A stretch of 64,000 nucleotides of DNA from Agrococcus sp. ProA11 (GTDB taxonomy: Bacteria > Actinomycetota > Actinomycetes > Actinomycetales > Microbacteriaceae). The translations under genes and the position numbers were made by a program. The notes beneath the pieces are model-generated. The model did not search any database and was not told where the DNA came from. It was given only the letters and a program-made list of their open reading frames with translations. Shown here one piece after another: positions 8,968-16,718 of this stretch; positions within the stretch are counted from its first letter, which is position 1; every line of letters starts with the position of its first letter. The stretch spans positions 930,001-994,000 of the forward strand of contig NZ_CP156989.1 in the NCBI RefSeq assembly GCF_039880525.1, written 5' to 3'.

Positions 8968-10200
8968 ATGCGTCAAGCCGTCGCCGAGATCACCGCGAAC
9001 GTGCGGGCGACGGTGCGGCGCGACGGCATCGACCTGACGGGTTCCGGGGATCTTGCCGAGCGCTACGTGCGCGACGCCGTGCGCGCCTACGCGGAACGCT
9101 CACTGGGCGGCACGCAGCCGATGCTCGCCGATGAGCGGCAGGCGGAGCGCGATGTGCTGGCGGCGGTGTCGGGCTACGGGCCGTTGCAGCCGTACCTCGA
9201 CGATCCCGAGATCGAGGAGCTCTGGATCAACCAGGGCTCGCGCGTCTTCTGCGCTCGCAGCGGCGTCAGCGAGCAGCTGCCGCTGCGCCTCACTGAGACC
9301 GAGGTGCGCGACCTGGTCGAGCGGATGCTCTCGACCACCGGCCGCCGGGTCGACCTGAGCACGCCGTTCGTCGATGCATCGCTGCCGGACGGCTCGCGCT
9401 TGCACGTGGCCAGCGGCGACGTCGCTCGGGGTGCGATGAGCCTCAACATTCGCAAGTTCGCGCGTCGCCTCTCCTCGCTTGCGGCACTCGTGGAGCGCGG
9501 CGCGCTCAGCCAGCAGGCGGCGACGTTCCTGGCACAGGCGGTCGTCGCCGGGTGCAACATCCTCGTCTCCGGTCCCACGCACGCAGGCAAGACCACGCTG
9601 CTGAACGCGCTGCTCGCCGGCGTCAGGCCAGGCGAGCGGGTGGTGACGGTGGAGGAGACCTTCGAGCTCGACCCGCCCGTCGACGACCTGGTGGGCCTGC
9701 AGTGCAGGCAGCCGTCGCTGGAGGGCACGGGCGAGATCACGCTGCGCCGACTCGTGAAGGAGTCGCTGCGGATGCGGCCCGACCGGCTCGTCGTGGGGGA
9801 GGTGCGCGAAGCGGAGGCACTCGACCTGCTCGTGGCGCTCAACTGCGGGGTGAGCGGCATGTGCTCGATCCACGCCAACTCCGCACGCGATGCGCTCGCG
9901 AAGCTCACGACGCTGCCGCTGCTCGCGGGCCGCAACATCGACGCCGGCTTCGTCGTGCCGACCGTCGCGCAGTGCATCGATCTCGTGGTGCACCTTGCGA
10001 TCGACGCTCGCGGCAACCGGCAGGTGATCGAGATCCTGGCGCCGACCGGGCAGTCGACGGCGGGCATCATCGAGGCCTCGACGCTGTTCGGAATGCGCGA
10101 CGGGCTGCTCGAGCCGACCGGGTCGCACCCGGCCCGCGTCACCAAGTTCGCAGCCGCAGGCATCGACCCGACCGCACTCCTGCAGGGCGGCAGCGCATGA
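8968..10200 (+). CDS. tadA: Tad pilus assembly ATPase (CpaF/TadA family)
   Basis: TadA is the hexameric secretion ATPase that powers Flp/Tad pilus assembly at the inner membrane. The 410-residue protein has the all-alpha N-domain and a GYGPLQPYLDDPEIEELWIN block. It then shows Walker A GPTHAGKTT near residue 202, an Asp box (VVTVEETFEL), Walker B LVVGEVREAEALDLLVAL near 275, and the His box MCSIHANSARDALAKL. It is the first gene of tadABC, overlapping tadB by four bases. A TadZ/Ssd gene usually precedes it in actinobacteria, but none is visible here. Confidence 0.93.
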   Translation: MRQAVAEITANVRATVRRDGIDLTGSGDLAERYVRDAVRAYAERSLGGTQPMLADERQAERDVLAAVSGYGPLQPYLDDPEIEELWINQGSRVFCARSGVSEQLPLRLTETEVRDLVERMLSTTGRRVDLSTPFVDASLPDGSRLHVASGDVARGAMSLNIRKFARRLSSLAALVERGALSQQAATFLAQAVVAGCNILVSGPTHAGKTTLLNALLAGVRPGERVVTVEETFELDPPVDDLVGLQCRQPSLEGTGEITLRRLVKESLRMRPDRLVVGEVREAEALDLLVALNCGVSGMCSIHANSARDALAKLTTLPLLAGRNIDAGFVVPTVAQCIDLVVHLAIDARGNRQVIEILAPTGQSTAGIIEASTLFGMRDGLLEPTGSHPARVTKFAAAGIDPTALLQGGSA

Positions 10201-11054
10201 GCTGGCTGCTGGGTGCGCTGCTGGGGCTGGGGCTCGTGCTGGCGATCAGTCCCTGGCTCTGGCCCCGGGTCGAGGCTGCCGGCGATCCGCGCCCGCGGGC
10301 TGCGCTGCTCGATCGCCTGACCCAGGCGGGACTCGACGGCATCCCACCCCTGGCGCTGCTGGCCGTGTCCCTCCTGGCAGGGGTGCTGGCCGCCGGGGTC
10401 GCGCTCGCGCTGACACCGGTCATCGCGGTCGCGGGCGCCGCGCTCGTGGCCGCCGGCGCGTCGCCCACGCTTGCCGTCCGCTGGCGCGCGAAGCGGCGTC
10501 GCCGCGCGCAGGCCGCGGTGTGGCCCGACGTCGTCGACCACCTCGTCTCCGCGGTGCGCAGCGGCCTCGCGCTGCCCGATGCGGTGTCGCAGCTCGAGCA
10601 CGCCGGCCCCGCGGTCACTCGGCCGGCGTTCGCCGGCTACGCCGCAGACCTGCGCGCGACAGGCTCCTTCGGCTACGCGCTCGACCGGCTGAAGGATCGA
10701 CTGGCTGACCCGGTCGGCGACCGCATCATCGAGACGCTCCGCATGGCACGAGAGGTCGGCGGCACCGAGGTCACCACGGTGCTGCGGGAGCTCGCCGCCT
10801 ACCTGCGGGCGGATCTCGCCACCCGGGGCGAGCTCGAGGCACGACAGAGCTGGGTGGTCAGCGCAGCCCGGCTGGGGGTCGCCGCGCCGTGGATCGTGCT
10901 GCTGATCCTCTCCACTCGACCGGAGGCCGCGCAGGCGTACAACTCGGGCGGCGGTTTCGCGCTCATCGCCGCGGGCGCGATCGTGACCTTCATCGCCTAT
11001 CGCGTGATGCTCCGCATCGGGGCGCTGCCGACCGAGGCGCGGTCCTTCGCATGA
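10197..11054 (+). CDS. tadB: Tad pilus inner-membrane platform protein TadB
   Basis: The 285-residue protein is a type II secretion F-domain protein forming half of the pilus assembly platform. It has N-terminal transmembrane helices (residues about 3-20, 50-90) and a cytoplasmic F domain (WPDVVDHLVSAVRSGLALPDAVSQLEHAG ... DRIIETLRMAREVGGTEVTTVLRELAAYLRAD). Two C-terminal helices follow (about 225-275). It overlaps tadA and tadC by four bases each (ATGA), so all three are translationally coupled. Confidence 0.9.
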   Translation: MSWLLGALLGLGLVLAISPWLWPRVEAAGDPRPRAALLDRLTQAGLDGIPPLALLAVSLLAGVLAAGVALALTPVIAVAGAALVAAGASPTLAVRWRAKRRRRAQAAVWPDVVDHLVSAVRSGLALPDAVSQLEHAGPAVTRPAFAGYAADLRATGSFGYALDRLKDRLADPVGDRIIETLRMAREVGGTEVTTVLRELAAYLRADLATRGELEARQSWVVSAARLGVAAPWIVLLILSTRPEAAQAYNSGGGFALIAAGAIVTFIAYRVMLRIGALPTEARSFA

Positions 11055-11923
11055 GCGCCGAGATCGGGTGGAGCCTGATCCTGGGGGCAAGCCTCGGGTT
11101 CGGGCTGTGGCTGCTCGTCAGTCTCGTACCGGTGTTCCGGCGGCCGCTGCTGCTGCACCGCGTCGCACCCTACGTGCTCGACGTCTCCGCCGGCGCCCGC
11201 GACCTGGTCGCCCGTCGCCGAGTGAATCCGGCGCGCGTGCTCGGTGTCATGGTGTCGCCGGTCGGCGACCGCGCGGCGCCGGCGATCCACGGCATCCTCG
11301 GCGCACCCGAGAGCATCCAGCGTCGCCTGCGGCAGGCGTCGGCCGCCGAGACCCTCAGTGACTTCCGCGGGCGCCAGCTGCGATGGAGCGTCGTGGGCGG
11401 CGCGCTCGGGGCGACGCTCGGCGTTGCTGGCGCGATGCAGCAGGGCCCGGTCGTGCTGCCCGCTGCCCTCGCGGCATTGGGCGCCGCCATCGGTGCGTTC
11501 GCGATCGACTGGCTGCTGCAGCGGCGCGCGAAGCGCCGACTGGCGCGGATCTCGAGCGAGCTGCCGTCCATCCTCGAGTTCCTGTCGCTCAGCCTCGCGG
11601 CGGGCGAGGGGCTGCAGGACGCCCTGCGGCGTGTCGGCGCGGCCGGCCACAGCGCGCTCGGGCGGGAGCTCGCGGCCGTGGTCGCGGATGCCGCTGCGGG
11701 CACGAGCCTCTCGCGGGCGCTCGGGACGCTCGCCGACGAGCTGGGCCATGCCGGCGTCACGCGCAGCGTCGACCAGATGCGCGGTGCGCTGGAGCGGGGC
11801 ACGCCGTTGGCGCAGACGCTGCAGGCTCAGGCGCTCGACGCCCGGGAGGCCGCGAAGCGTGACCTGCTCGAGGCGGCGGGCCGTAAGGAGATCTCGATGC
11901 TCGTGCCCAACACAAATGGATAA
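11051..11923 (+). pseudogene. tadC: tadC, 5' part, truncated by the integrated element
   Basis: This is the first 285 complete codons of TadC, the partner of TadB in the assembly platform. Two transmembrane segments and the F-domain are present (SSELPSILEFLSLSLAAGEGLQDALRRVG ... SVDQMRGALERGTPLAQTLQAQALDAREAAKRDLLEAAGRKEISM). At codon 286 the sequence crosses into the element and ends after PNTNG. The missing C-terminal membrane helix is encoded at 23963-24041. Joining 11051-11907 to 23963-24041 gives 936 nt, an in-frame 311-residue TadC. The truncated form lacks its last membrane segment and is probably inactive. Confidence 0.92.
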
Positions 11924-11929
11924 AGGTAC
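11886..11929 (+). other. attL: left junction of the integrated element in tadC
   Basis: The left part (to 11905) is tadC coding sequence. CC at 11906-11907 is the proposed crossover dinucleotide. The arm at 11908-11929 (beginning CAACACAAATGG, ending AAAGGTAC) is the inverse of the arm at 23939-23960: 22 bp each with about 15 identical positions. Such an arm pair around a 2-bp core is the normal attP structure of large serine integrases. Confidence 0.75.
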
Positions 11930-11992
11930 TACTCGCCCTTCGGGCTGAGGGACACCCCTTGGGCCTTCCCGCGCGAGGTCTGCGGCCCCCTC

Positions 11993-11998
11993 TAGTCT
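11993..11998 (+). promoter_or_regulatory. -10 element of the methyltransferase operon
   Basis: TAGTCT ends 6 bases before ATG 12005 with no Shine-Dalgarno sequence, giving a leaderless start. The following TAGTCTGTGAGC also resembles half of the C-box found at 21207-21236, but only weakly. Confidence 0.45.
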
Positions 11999-12004
11999 GT
12001 GAGC

Positions 12005-13048
12005 ATGCCAGTCACCCCGATCCGCCCGCCGTACACGCTGCACCGGGGGAACGTGCTCCGTGCCTACAAGGACTGGGAAGCACCCGACACGATCATCAGT
12101 GATGGCGCATACGGCGTGCGCGGGTTCCACGGGGACACGACAGGCGCTGACGGGCTGGTGGACTGGTACCGCCCCCACGTGACGGCCTGGGATCGCGCGG
12201 CGAAGCCCGGATCAACGCTCTGGTTCTGGAACACCGAGGTTGGCTGGGCGACGGTGCACCCGCTGCTAGTCGAGCACGGTTGGGAGTACGTGCAGACGAT
12301 CACCTGGGACAAGGGCGTCTCGCACATCGCCGGTAACGTCAACGGTCGCACGATCCGGCGGTTCCCCGTCGTGAGCGAAGTGTCCGTGCTCTACCAGCGA
12401 CGCTTCATCATCGACACCCCCGACGGCCCTCTCGACGTGAAGCCCTGGCTCCGCTATGAGTGGCAGCGCAGCGGCCTGCCCCTCTACAAGTCGAACGAGG
12501 CGTGCGGAGTCAAGAACGCTGCGACGCGCAAGTACCTGACGGCAGACTGGCTCTGGTATTGGCCCCCCGGCGAGATGGTCGCACGCCTCGCGGCCTATGC
12601 GAACGAGCACGGTGTGGCCCACGAACGTCCGTTCTTCTCCCTCGACGGCGAGCACTCTGTGACGGCTGAGGAGTGGGACACCCTCCGCTACAAGTGGAAC
12701 CACGTCCACGGTCTGACCAACGTGTGGCAGCGGCCTGCCCTGCACGACTCCGAGCGCTTCAAGGGGACGCTGGAGCGTTCCGCGCCGCGCGTACACAACC
12801 CCTCGGTCCAGTCTGCCGCCCACCTGAACCAGAAGCCGCTGGAGTTCATGCGCCGCCAGGTGCAGGCGGTCACCGATCCGGGCGACGTGGTGTGGGAGCC
12901 GTTCGGTGGTCTCGCATCGGCGTCGGTGGCGGCTGTCGAACTCGGGCGGCGCGCTTACGTCGCCGAGTTGAATCCGACCTTCCAAGACATCGCAGCGGGC
13001 CGTCTCGTCGACGCGCAGGTGACCTACTTCGGGGCGGCATCAGCATGA
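12005..13048 (+). CDS. DNA methyltransferase (N4/N6, beta-type motif order)
   Basis: The 347-residue protein carries ISDGAYGVRGF near residues 31-41 in the position of catalytic motif IV, and VWEPFGGLASASVAAVELGRRAYVAELNP near 296-325 as the SAM-binding motif I region. Motif IV before motif I is the beta order of amino-methyltransferases. NQKPLEFMRRQV just before motif I is typical. The usual (D/N/S)PP(Y/F/W) is replaced by DGAYG, a variant. ATG 12005 is preferred over GTG 11999 because of the leaderless -10. It overlaps the nuclease gene by four bases, which suggests a restriction-modification pair. Confidence 0.75.
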   Translation: MPVTPIRPPYTLHRGNVLRAYKDWEAPDTIISDGAYGVRGFHGDTTGADGLVDWYRPHVTAWDRAAKPGSTLWFWNTEVGWATVHPLLVEHGWEYVQTITWDKGVSHIAGNVNGRTIRRFPVVSEVSVLYQRRFIIDTPDGPLDVKPWLRYEWQRSGLPLYKSNEACGVKNAATRKYLTADWLWYWPPGEMVARLAAYANEHGVAHERPFFSLDGEHSVTAEEWDTLRYKWNHVHGLTNVWQRPALHDSERFKGTLERSAPRVHNPSVQSAAHLNQKPLEFMRRQVQAVTDPGDVVWEPFGGLASASVAAVELGRRAYVAELNPTFQDIAAGRLVDAQVTYFGAASA

Positions 13049-14046
13049 GTGATGAGTTCGAGGTCGGTCCCGCTGTGCCCACCGACGAAGATGCCGCTGA
13101 AGCCATCGACCCCGGCCAGGTTGTGGACGCTGATGCCCCCGACGCGCCCAGCGAGCCAGAGCTCGATCCGGACGACCCGCGTACCGCGCTTCAGACGAGA
13201 GTGCGCGCGGCCCTCCTCGCGCTGCCTGGCGAGTTCGAGTTCGGCAACCCCATCAGCGGAGTCGCCGCTACCGACCTGTTCAACCTCAATACGTTGCTCG
13301 GGGCTGGCATCGAGGTGGAGGTCGTCCGGACGCTGAACAAGCTGCGGTCGATGTGGGACCCGGAGGAGGAGTGGCTCGGGTACCGTTTCGAGCGCTCGTC
13401 GCAAGCTTTCCCCGACGTGCGCCTCGTGCGCCGCGATCAGGGCGCGAACGACATCGCTCTAGGCATCGAACTCAAGGGCTGGTGGTTGCTCTCGAAGGAA
13501 GGGGAGCCGTCGCTACGGTTCCAGGTCACGCCCGAGGCATGCGCGCCGCATGACCTGGTTTGCGTAGTGCCCTGGCACCTGTCCGACGCCGTGGCGGGCA
13601 TCCCTCAGGTGATCGAGCCGTGGGTGAAGTCTGCACGCTACGCGGCTGAGTTCCGCGACTACCACTGGCAGCACGTCCGCAACGTGCGCGCGTCGACCAC
13701 GGACGTCGGCATTGACTACCCCGAGAGCGCTGCGCCCTACCCGACGAAGGCTGACCTGGTGGTGGCGAAGCCTCGTCAGGACGGCGGTAACAACTTCGGG
13801 CGTCTGCCCCGAGCGCACCCCTTGATGGACGAGTTCCTCGCCCGCTCGAAGGAGCACGAGGTGCTCGGCATCACGGTTGGCAGTTGGATTACCTTCCTGC
13901 GACGCCACAGCGACACCGCAACCCCCGACGAAGTGGCTGAGTACCTCCAGCGGCAGTTGAGGGCCCACACCAAGAAGATGGCCCCTCAAACGGCTGAGGA
14001 ACTCCTCGCGCTGATGGGGCGCATGAGCGACCTGCTCGCCCCGTAG
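13045..14046 (+). CDS. Putative PD-(D/E)XK restriction endonuclease
   Basis: The 333-residue protein starts with about 50 acidic, Pro/Ala-rich residues. It then has a candidate nuclease core: Pro123-Asp124 in AFPDVRLVRR and Glu142-x-Lys144 in GIELKGWWLLS, the PD-(D/E)XK pattern. LVCVVPWHLSDAV follows as a core strand. The start overlaps the methyltransferase stop (ATGA). Context and motif together suggest the cognate restriction enzyme; recognition site and type are unknown. No close family is recognised from sequence alone. Confidence 0.6.
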   Translation: MSDEFEVGPAVPTDEDAAEAIDPGQVVDADAPDAPSEPELDPDDPRTALQTRVRAALLALPGEFEFGNPISGVAATDLFNLNTLLGAGIEVEVVRTLNKLRSMWDPEEEWLGYRFERSSQAFPDVRLVRRDQGANDIALGIELKGWWLLSKEGEPSLRFQVTPEACAPHDLVCVVPWHLSDAVAGIPQVIEPWVKSARYAAEFRDYHWQHVRNVRASTTDVGIDYPESAAPYPTKADLVVAKPRQDGGNNFGRLPRAHPLMDEFLARSKEHEVLGITVGSWITFLRRHSDTATPDEVAEYLQRQLRAHTKKMAPQTAEELLALMGRMSDLLAP

Positions 14047-14068
14047 CGACGACGGTCAACAGGTGGCG

Positions 14069-14242
14069 CTAGCGCAGCCCGTCGAACGGATCCACGATCG
14101 CCTGCACGCCGTGCTCCGGGCAACTGAAAGCGATGCGCACGCCTTGACCGTCCTCAGCCACCGGCTCCGGCTCGCAGTCGCCGCCGCACGTCGTGCAGGT
14201 GCGGTAGCCCTCGTCGGGTTGGTCGGTGTCCACAGTGCCCAT
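14069..14242 (-). CDS. Small zinc-ribbon-like hypothetical protein
   Basis: The 57-residue reading frame carries CTTCGGDC and SCPEHGVQAIVDPFDGLR, that is two cysteine pairs/Cys-His groups that could bind zinc. The start is uncertain: ATG 14242, the GTG three codons further on, or a TTG at 14302 that overlaps the end of the upstream gene. It is convergent with the nuclease gene. Function unknown. Confidence 0.5.
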   Translation of the reverse strand: MGTVDTDQPDEGYRTCTTCGGDCEPEPVAEDGQGVRIAFSCPEHGVQAIVDPFDGLR

Positions 14243-14289
14243 CCTCGCAGTGCGGTCGAGCGCGCGGTCGGGCGGCAGGGCTGGAAGCG

Positions 14290-14841
14290 TCAGTCGCCCC
14301 AAAGGTCGTCCACCGCTGCGTCGTTGTCTTCCTTGCGGGCCCTCTCGACGTTGGCCGACGCAACGTTGAGCGCGGTCAATGCCTCGCTGAGCTGGGTGAA
14401 CTTGGCCTCGTCGTACAGCGCCTGGGGGATGAACGGGTCACGGTCTTCGAGGTCGTAGCCACTGGCACTGAGCACTTGGCTGAGCGCTCCAGTGCGGCGA
14501 TAGAAGCGCTTGAAGAGCGCGTTGTGGACATGCCGGTTATCGACCTTGGAGTAGGCAATGGTTGCCCAGTCGATGTCGTCGGTCGCTGCAACGAACTCTC
14601 GACCGAGTTCCTCGGCGGCGGATCCAAGTGCCGAGCGCATCTCGGTGACGCCCTCCTTGCCGAGTGCTTTGGTCACTTCAGGCTGATCGACGGCGACACG
14701 CTTCGCGGCATCAGCGGCCCTTGCAGGCAGGTCGGTCGCGATCTGTGCCAGGCAGGCTTGAATCGCGCTGTCGGCCTTAGCGCGCGCGGCGGACATGGCT
14801 TCGGTGGCTTGCTGCAGAGCGGCCTTCGTCTCGTTCGTCAT
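14290..14841 (-). CDS. Hypothetical element protein
   Basis: The 183-residue protein is helical and Ala/Glu-rich in its first half (TKAALQQATEAMSAARAKADSAIQACLAQIATDLPARAADAAKRV), with possible coiled coil. Its second half contains YSKVDNRHVHNALFKRFYRRTGALSQVLSASGYDLEDRDPFIPQALYDEA. I do not recognise the family. ATG 14841 is chosen because a -10-like TACGAT lies 7 bases upstream (14849-14854), so it appears to have its own leaderless promoter separate from the resolvase operon. Confidence 0.7.
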   Translation of the reverse strand: MTNETKAALQQATEAMSAARAKADSAIQACLAQIATDLPARAADAAKRVAVDQPEVTKALGKEGVTEMRSALGSAAEELGREFVAATDDIDWATIAYSKVDNRHVHNALFKRFYRRTGALSQVLSASGYDLEDRDPFIPQALYDEAKFTQLSEALTALNVASANVERARKEDNDAAVDDLWGD

Positions 14842-14848
14842 GATGCTG

Positions 14849-14854
14849 ATCGTA
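14849..14854 (-). promoter_or_regulatory. -10 element of the gene at 14290-14841
   Basis: On the minus strand TACGAT ends 7 bases before ATG 14841, with no Shine-Dalgarno sequence between. Confidence 0.4.
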
Positions 14855-14898
14855 GAGGCGGGGTCTGACATCGAGGCCGCGCGGCAGTCGTGGCCCGC

Positions 14899-15543
14899 TC
14901 AGACGGCGAGCAATCGCCGCTGCACCTTTGCCACGGTGTTGACCGTCCAAGGTGCGCCGGTCGCCGTGGTGAGGCCCTCGGCGTTGAGCGCGGCAGCCGT
15001 GGCGGTCAGGGTGTACGTGGCGCGCAGGGCCAGCAGGCGGTCGCCGGTGCGCTGGGGGAGCGTGGACACCCGGCCCATGTGCCTGCCTTGGCGCTTGGCC
15101 GCTTGCATGGCGGCAGACGTGCGCTCGCCTATTACCTCTCGCTCCCACTCGGCCACCGACATCATGACGTTGGCGACGAGCTTGCCGGTGGGCGTGCTGG
15201 TGTCCACGCCGAGGTCGATAGCCACGACCGACCACTTGCGCGCAGCGGCCAACTTCAGGATGCCCGAGAAGTCGTGCACGCTGCGGCTCAGGCGGTCGAG
15301 TTTGGCCACCACGATGCCGTCAACGTCGCGGCGCTTCGGGATGACGTGCAGCCGGGCGAGCGCGGCCTGCAACTGCGGGCGGTCGAGCGACTTGGCGCTG
15401 AGCCCCTCGTCCACGTACCAGGTCACCTCCCAGCCGTGCGCGTCGGCGTAGCGCTGGATGGTGTCGCGCTGAGCCTCCAGGCCGAGGCCGCTGTTGGCCT
15501 GCTCCTCCGTGGACACGCGCAGGTAGCCGATCATGGTCGTCAT
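14899..15543 (-). CDS. Serine recombinase (resolvase/invertase family)
   Basis: The 214-residue protein has the resolvase catalytic domain: IGYLRVSTEEQ with nucleophile Ser11, then DGIVVAKLDRLSRSVHDF with the conserved Arg residues, and GKLVANVMMSVAEWEREVIGERTSAAM. A C-terminal helix-turn-helix follows (LTATAAALNAEGLTTATGAPWTVNTVAKVQRRL). It is the last of five tightly overlapping genes under the LexA-box promoter. Likely roles are resolution of element multimers, inversion, or helping excision. Integration itself is better assigned to the large integrase at 22558. Confidence 0.9.
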   Translation of the reverse strand: MTTMIGYLRVSTEEQANSGLGLEAQRDTIQRYADAHGWEVTWYVDEGLSAKSLDRPQLQAALARLHVIPKRRDVDGIVVAKLDRLSRSVHDFSGILKLAAARKWSVVAIDLGVDTSTPTGKLVANVMMSVAEWEREVIGERTSAAMQAAKRQGRHMGRVSTLPQRTGDRLLALRATYTLTATAAALNAEGLTTATGAPWTVNTVAKVQRRLLAV

Positions 15544-15842
15544 CGGCTGGACCTCTTCGTCCGGTCGTACAGGTCGCCCTCGACGTGCTGAAGCTTCGCC
15601 CCAGTGCCCGGATGCGTGGCCGTGTAGACGTAGGTGCCCTCGGTGAAGTGGATGTGCCAGCCCGCGTCGTGCAGGGCGTCGGCGAGATCATCGTCCGCGC
15701 CGCCTGGGAACAACGCGTCCGCAGCGCTTGGCGGCTGGAAGCCGTCCAGGATGGCTTTGAGGGCAGCGAAGGTGTCGGGCTTCTCCTGGCGCACGCGGGC
15801 AAGCGTGACGTCGTACATGGCCCAGTAGCCGCCGAGGTTCAT
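15540..15842 (-). CDS. Hypothetical protein of the SOS-type operon
   Basis: The 100-residue product (beginning MNLGGYWAMYDVTLARVRQE) has a helical N-terminal half and a strand-rich C-terminal half (AGWHIHFTEGTYVYTATHPGTGAKLQHVEGDLYDRTKR). No known domain is recognised. The ATG overlaps the stop of the upstream gene, and its own stop overlaps the resolvase start, both as ATGA. It is therefore coupled with the resolvase. Confidence 0.7.
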   Translation of the reverse strand: MNLGGYWAMYDVTLARVRQEKPDTFAALKAILDGFQPPSAADALFPGGADDDLADALHDAGWHIHFTEGTYVYTATHPGTGAKLQHVEGDLYDRTKRSSR

Positions 15843-16048
15843 CGGCTCTGCGCCCGTGTCGCGCCGGTGGCTGTCGCGGCGAGTGTAGCCGCGAGCGCGC
15901 TGGCCTCGTGCGGGAACAGCGCGACCGTGTGGCCAGGGAGCGAGAGCATGACGACAGGGTGCCCGTCGTCCAGATACTCGGTGTCGCGCTCGACGCTGAT
16001 CGCCCCGCCCGCGAAGCGTGCGTCCACCACGGCAGCCTCGGTGCTCAC
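15839..16048 (-). CDS. Small hypothetical protein of the SOS-type operon
   Basis: The 69-residue protein starts at GTG 16048 (VSTEAAVVDARFAGGAISVERDTEYLDDGHPVVMLSLPGHTVALFPHEASALAATL). The strand pattern and the final helix suggest a small folded beta domain. It overlaps both neighbours by four bases. Function unknown. Confidence 0.65.
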   Translation of the reverse strand: MSTEAAVVDARFAGGAISVERDTEYLDDGHPVVMLSLPGHTVALFPHEASALAATLAATATGATRAQSR

Positions 16049-16233
16049 AGTTGCGCTCCGGCAGTAGTGAAGGTGGCAGCGGCGTACTCCCACTCGTCGT
16101 AGGTTGCGGTGGTGGTGCCATCGTCGTTGATCCAGCGGTCGTGCGCCTCAGCCAGATCGGTGAACTCGACCTCGGTCCAGCCGTTGTCCTCGACCAGGAA
16201 CTTGCGTACCTCGTAGATGCTCGGGGTCGCCAC
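16045..16233 (-). CDS. Small hypothetical protein of the SOS-type operon
   Basis: The 62-residue product (MATPSIYEVRKFLVEDNGWTEVEF ... NDDGTTTATYDEWEYAAATF) starts at ATG 16233, four bases after the stop of the first gene of the operon. It overlaps the following GTG start. It is acidic and aromatic-rich; no family recognised. Confidence 0.65.
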   Translation of the reverse strand: MATPSIYEVRKFLVEDNGWTEVEFTDLAEAHDRWINDDGTTTATYDEWEYAAATFTTAGAQL

Positions 16234-16236
16234 GGC

Positions 16237-16440
16237 TCAGGCGCCCATCCGCTTGAGCATGGCGCGCTCCGTGAGCGTGACGTTGGCTGCGTGCTCGAAG
16301 TAGTCATCCGACAGCGGGACTGCTGCCTCCATGCGGGTGATCGAGGAACGGTACTGCTTCAGTAGGTCCTCGGCGCTGGCCTGAGCCAGCCAGTCGATCC
16401 GGCGCTGGGCTTCGGCTTCGGCTTCGGTAATAGTGCTCAT
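16237..16440 (-). CDS. First gene of the SOS-type operon, small helical protein
   Basis: The 67-residue protein (MSTITEAEAEAQRRIDWLAQASAEDLLKQYRSSITRMEAAVP ... ERAMLKRMGA) is predicted to be almost entirely helical. ATG 16440 has AGGAGG about 6 bases upstream, and the LexA box lies 20 bases upstream. A longer reading to 16485 would cover the operator and is rejected. Function unknown. Confidence 0.7.
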   Translation of the reverse strand: MSTITEAEAEAQRRIDWLAQASAEDLLKQYRSSITRMEAAVPLSDDYFEHAANVTLTERAMLKRMGA

Positions 16441-16459
16441 GGGCTGCCTCCTCATGCAT

Positions 16460-16475
16460 TCGAACGTTTGTTCGA
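16460..16475. promoter_or_regulatory. LexA (SOS) box
   Basis: TCGAACGTTTGTTCGA matches the actinobacterial LexA consensus TCGAAC-N4-GTTCGA at every fixed position. It sits just downstream of a good -10 element on the minus strand, over the expected transcription start, so bound LexA should block the five-gene operon at 14899-16440. Confidence 0.85.
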
Positions 16476-16484
16476 ACACGAGCA

Positions 16485-16513
16485 ACTATGCCTCAAGGGT
16501 CCCCTTCTGGCAA
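16485..16513 (-). promoter_or_regulatory. Promoter of the LexA-controlled operon
   Basis: On the minus strand TTGCCA (16508-16513) and CATAGT (16485-16490) are separated by 17 bases, a good housekeeping-sigma promoter. The transcription start would fall at about 16476-16478, at the edge of the LexA box. Confidence 0.65.
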
Positions 16514-16533
16514 ACACTGTGATGAAACAGTGT
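16514..16533. promoter_or_regulatory. Perfect inverted repeat abutting the -35 element
   Basis: ACACTGT and ACAGTGT are perfect inverted 7-mers with a 6-base spacer, directly next to the -35 hexamer of the LexA-controlled promoter. TGTGATGA also occurs twice (16518-16525 and 16531-16538). This is a candidate second regulator site. Confidence 0.45.
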
Positions 16534-16674
16534 GATGATGGATCGCGGCGTGCTGGCGCGTGGTGCTGACGGTCCGGAGCGCGGGGCGGGCGTGGCCCGG
16601 TCGCAAGTCATGCTCAGGCGCGCTCAGACGTCCGAGGGCGTCCTAACGGGGCCAGCCTGCACACACGCACGCCA

Positions 16675-16701
16675 GAGGCCCCCAGCAGCGCCAGGGGCCT
16701 C
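16675..16701 (-). terminator. Hairpin terminator
   Basis: GAGGCCCC (16675-16682) and GGGGCCTC (16694-16701) form a perfect 8-bp stem with an 11-base loop. It starts 18 bases past the stop of the leftward gene at 16719. It would isolate that gene from the LexA-controlled operon. Confidence 0.55.
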
Positions 16702-16718
16702 CGACGGCGGGGCGGTGC

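Noticed and set aside
11993-12004. C-box upstream of the methyltransferase
   Set aside because: Only one half-like match (TAGTCTGTGAGC) without the paired operator; kept only as a hypothesis to test.
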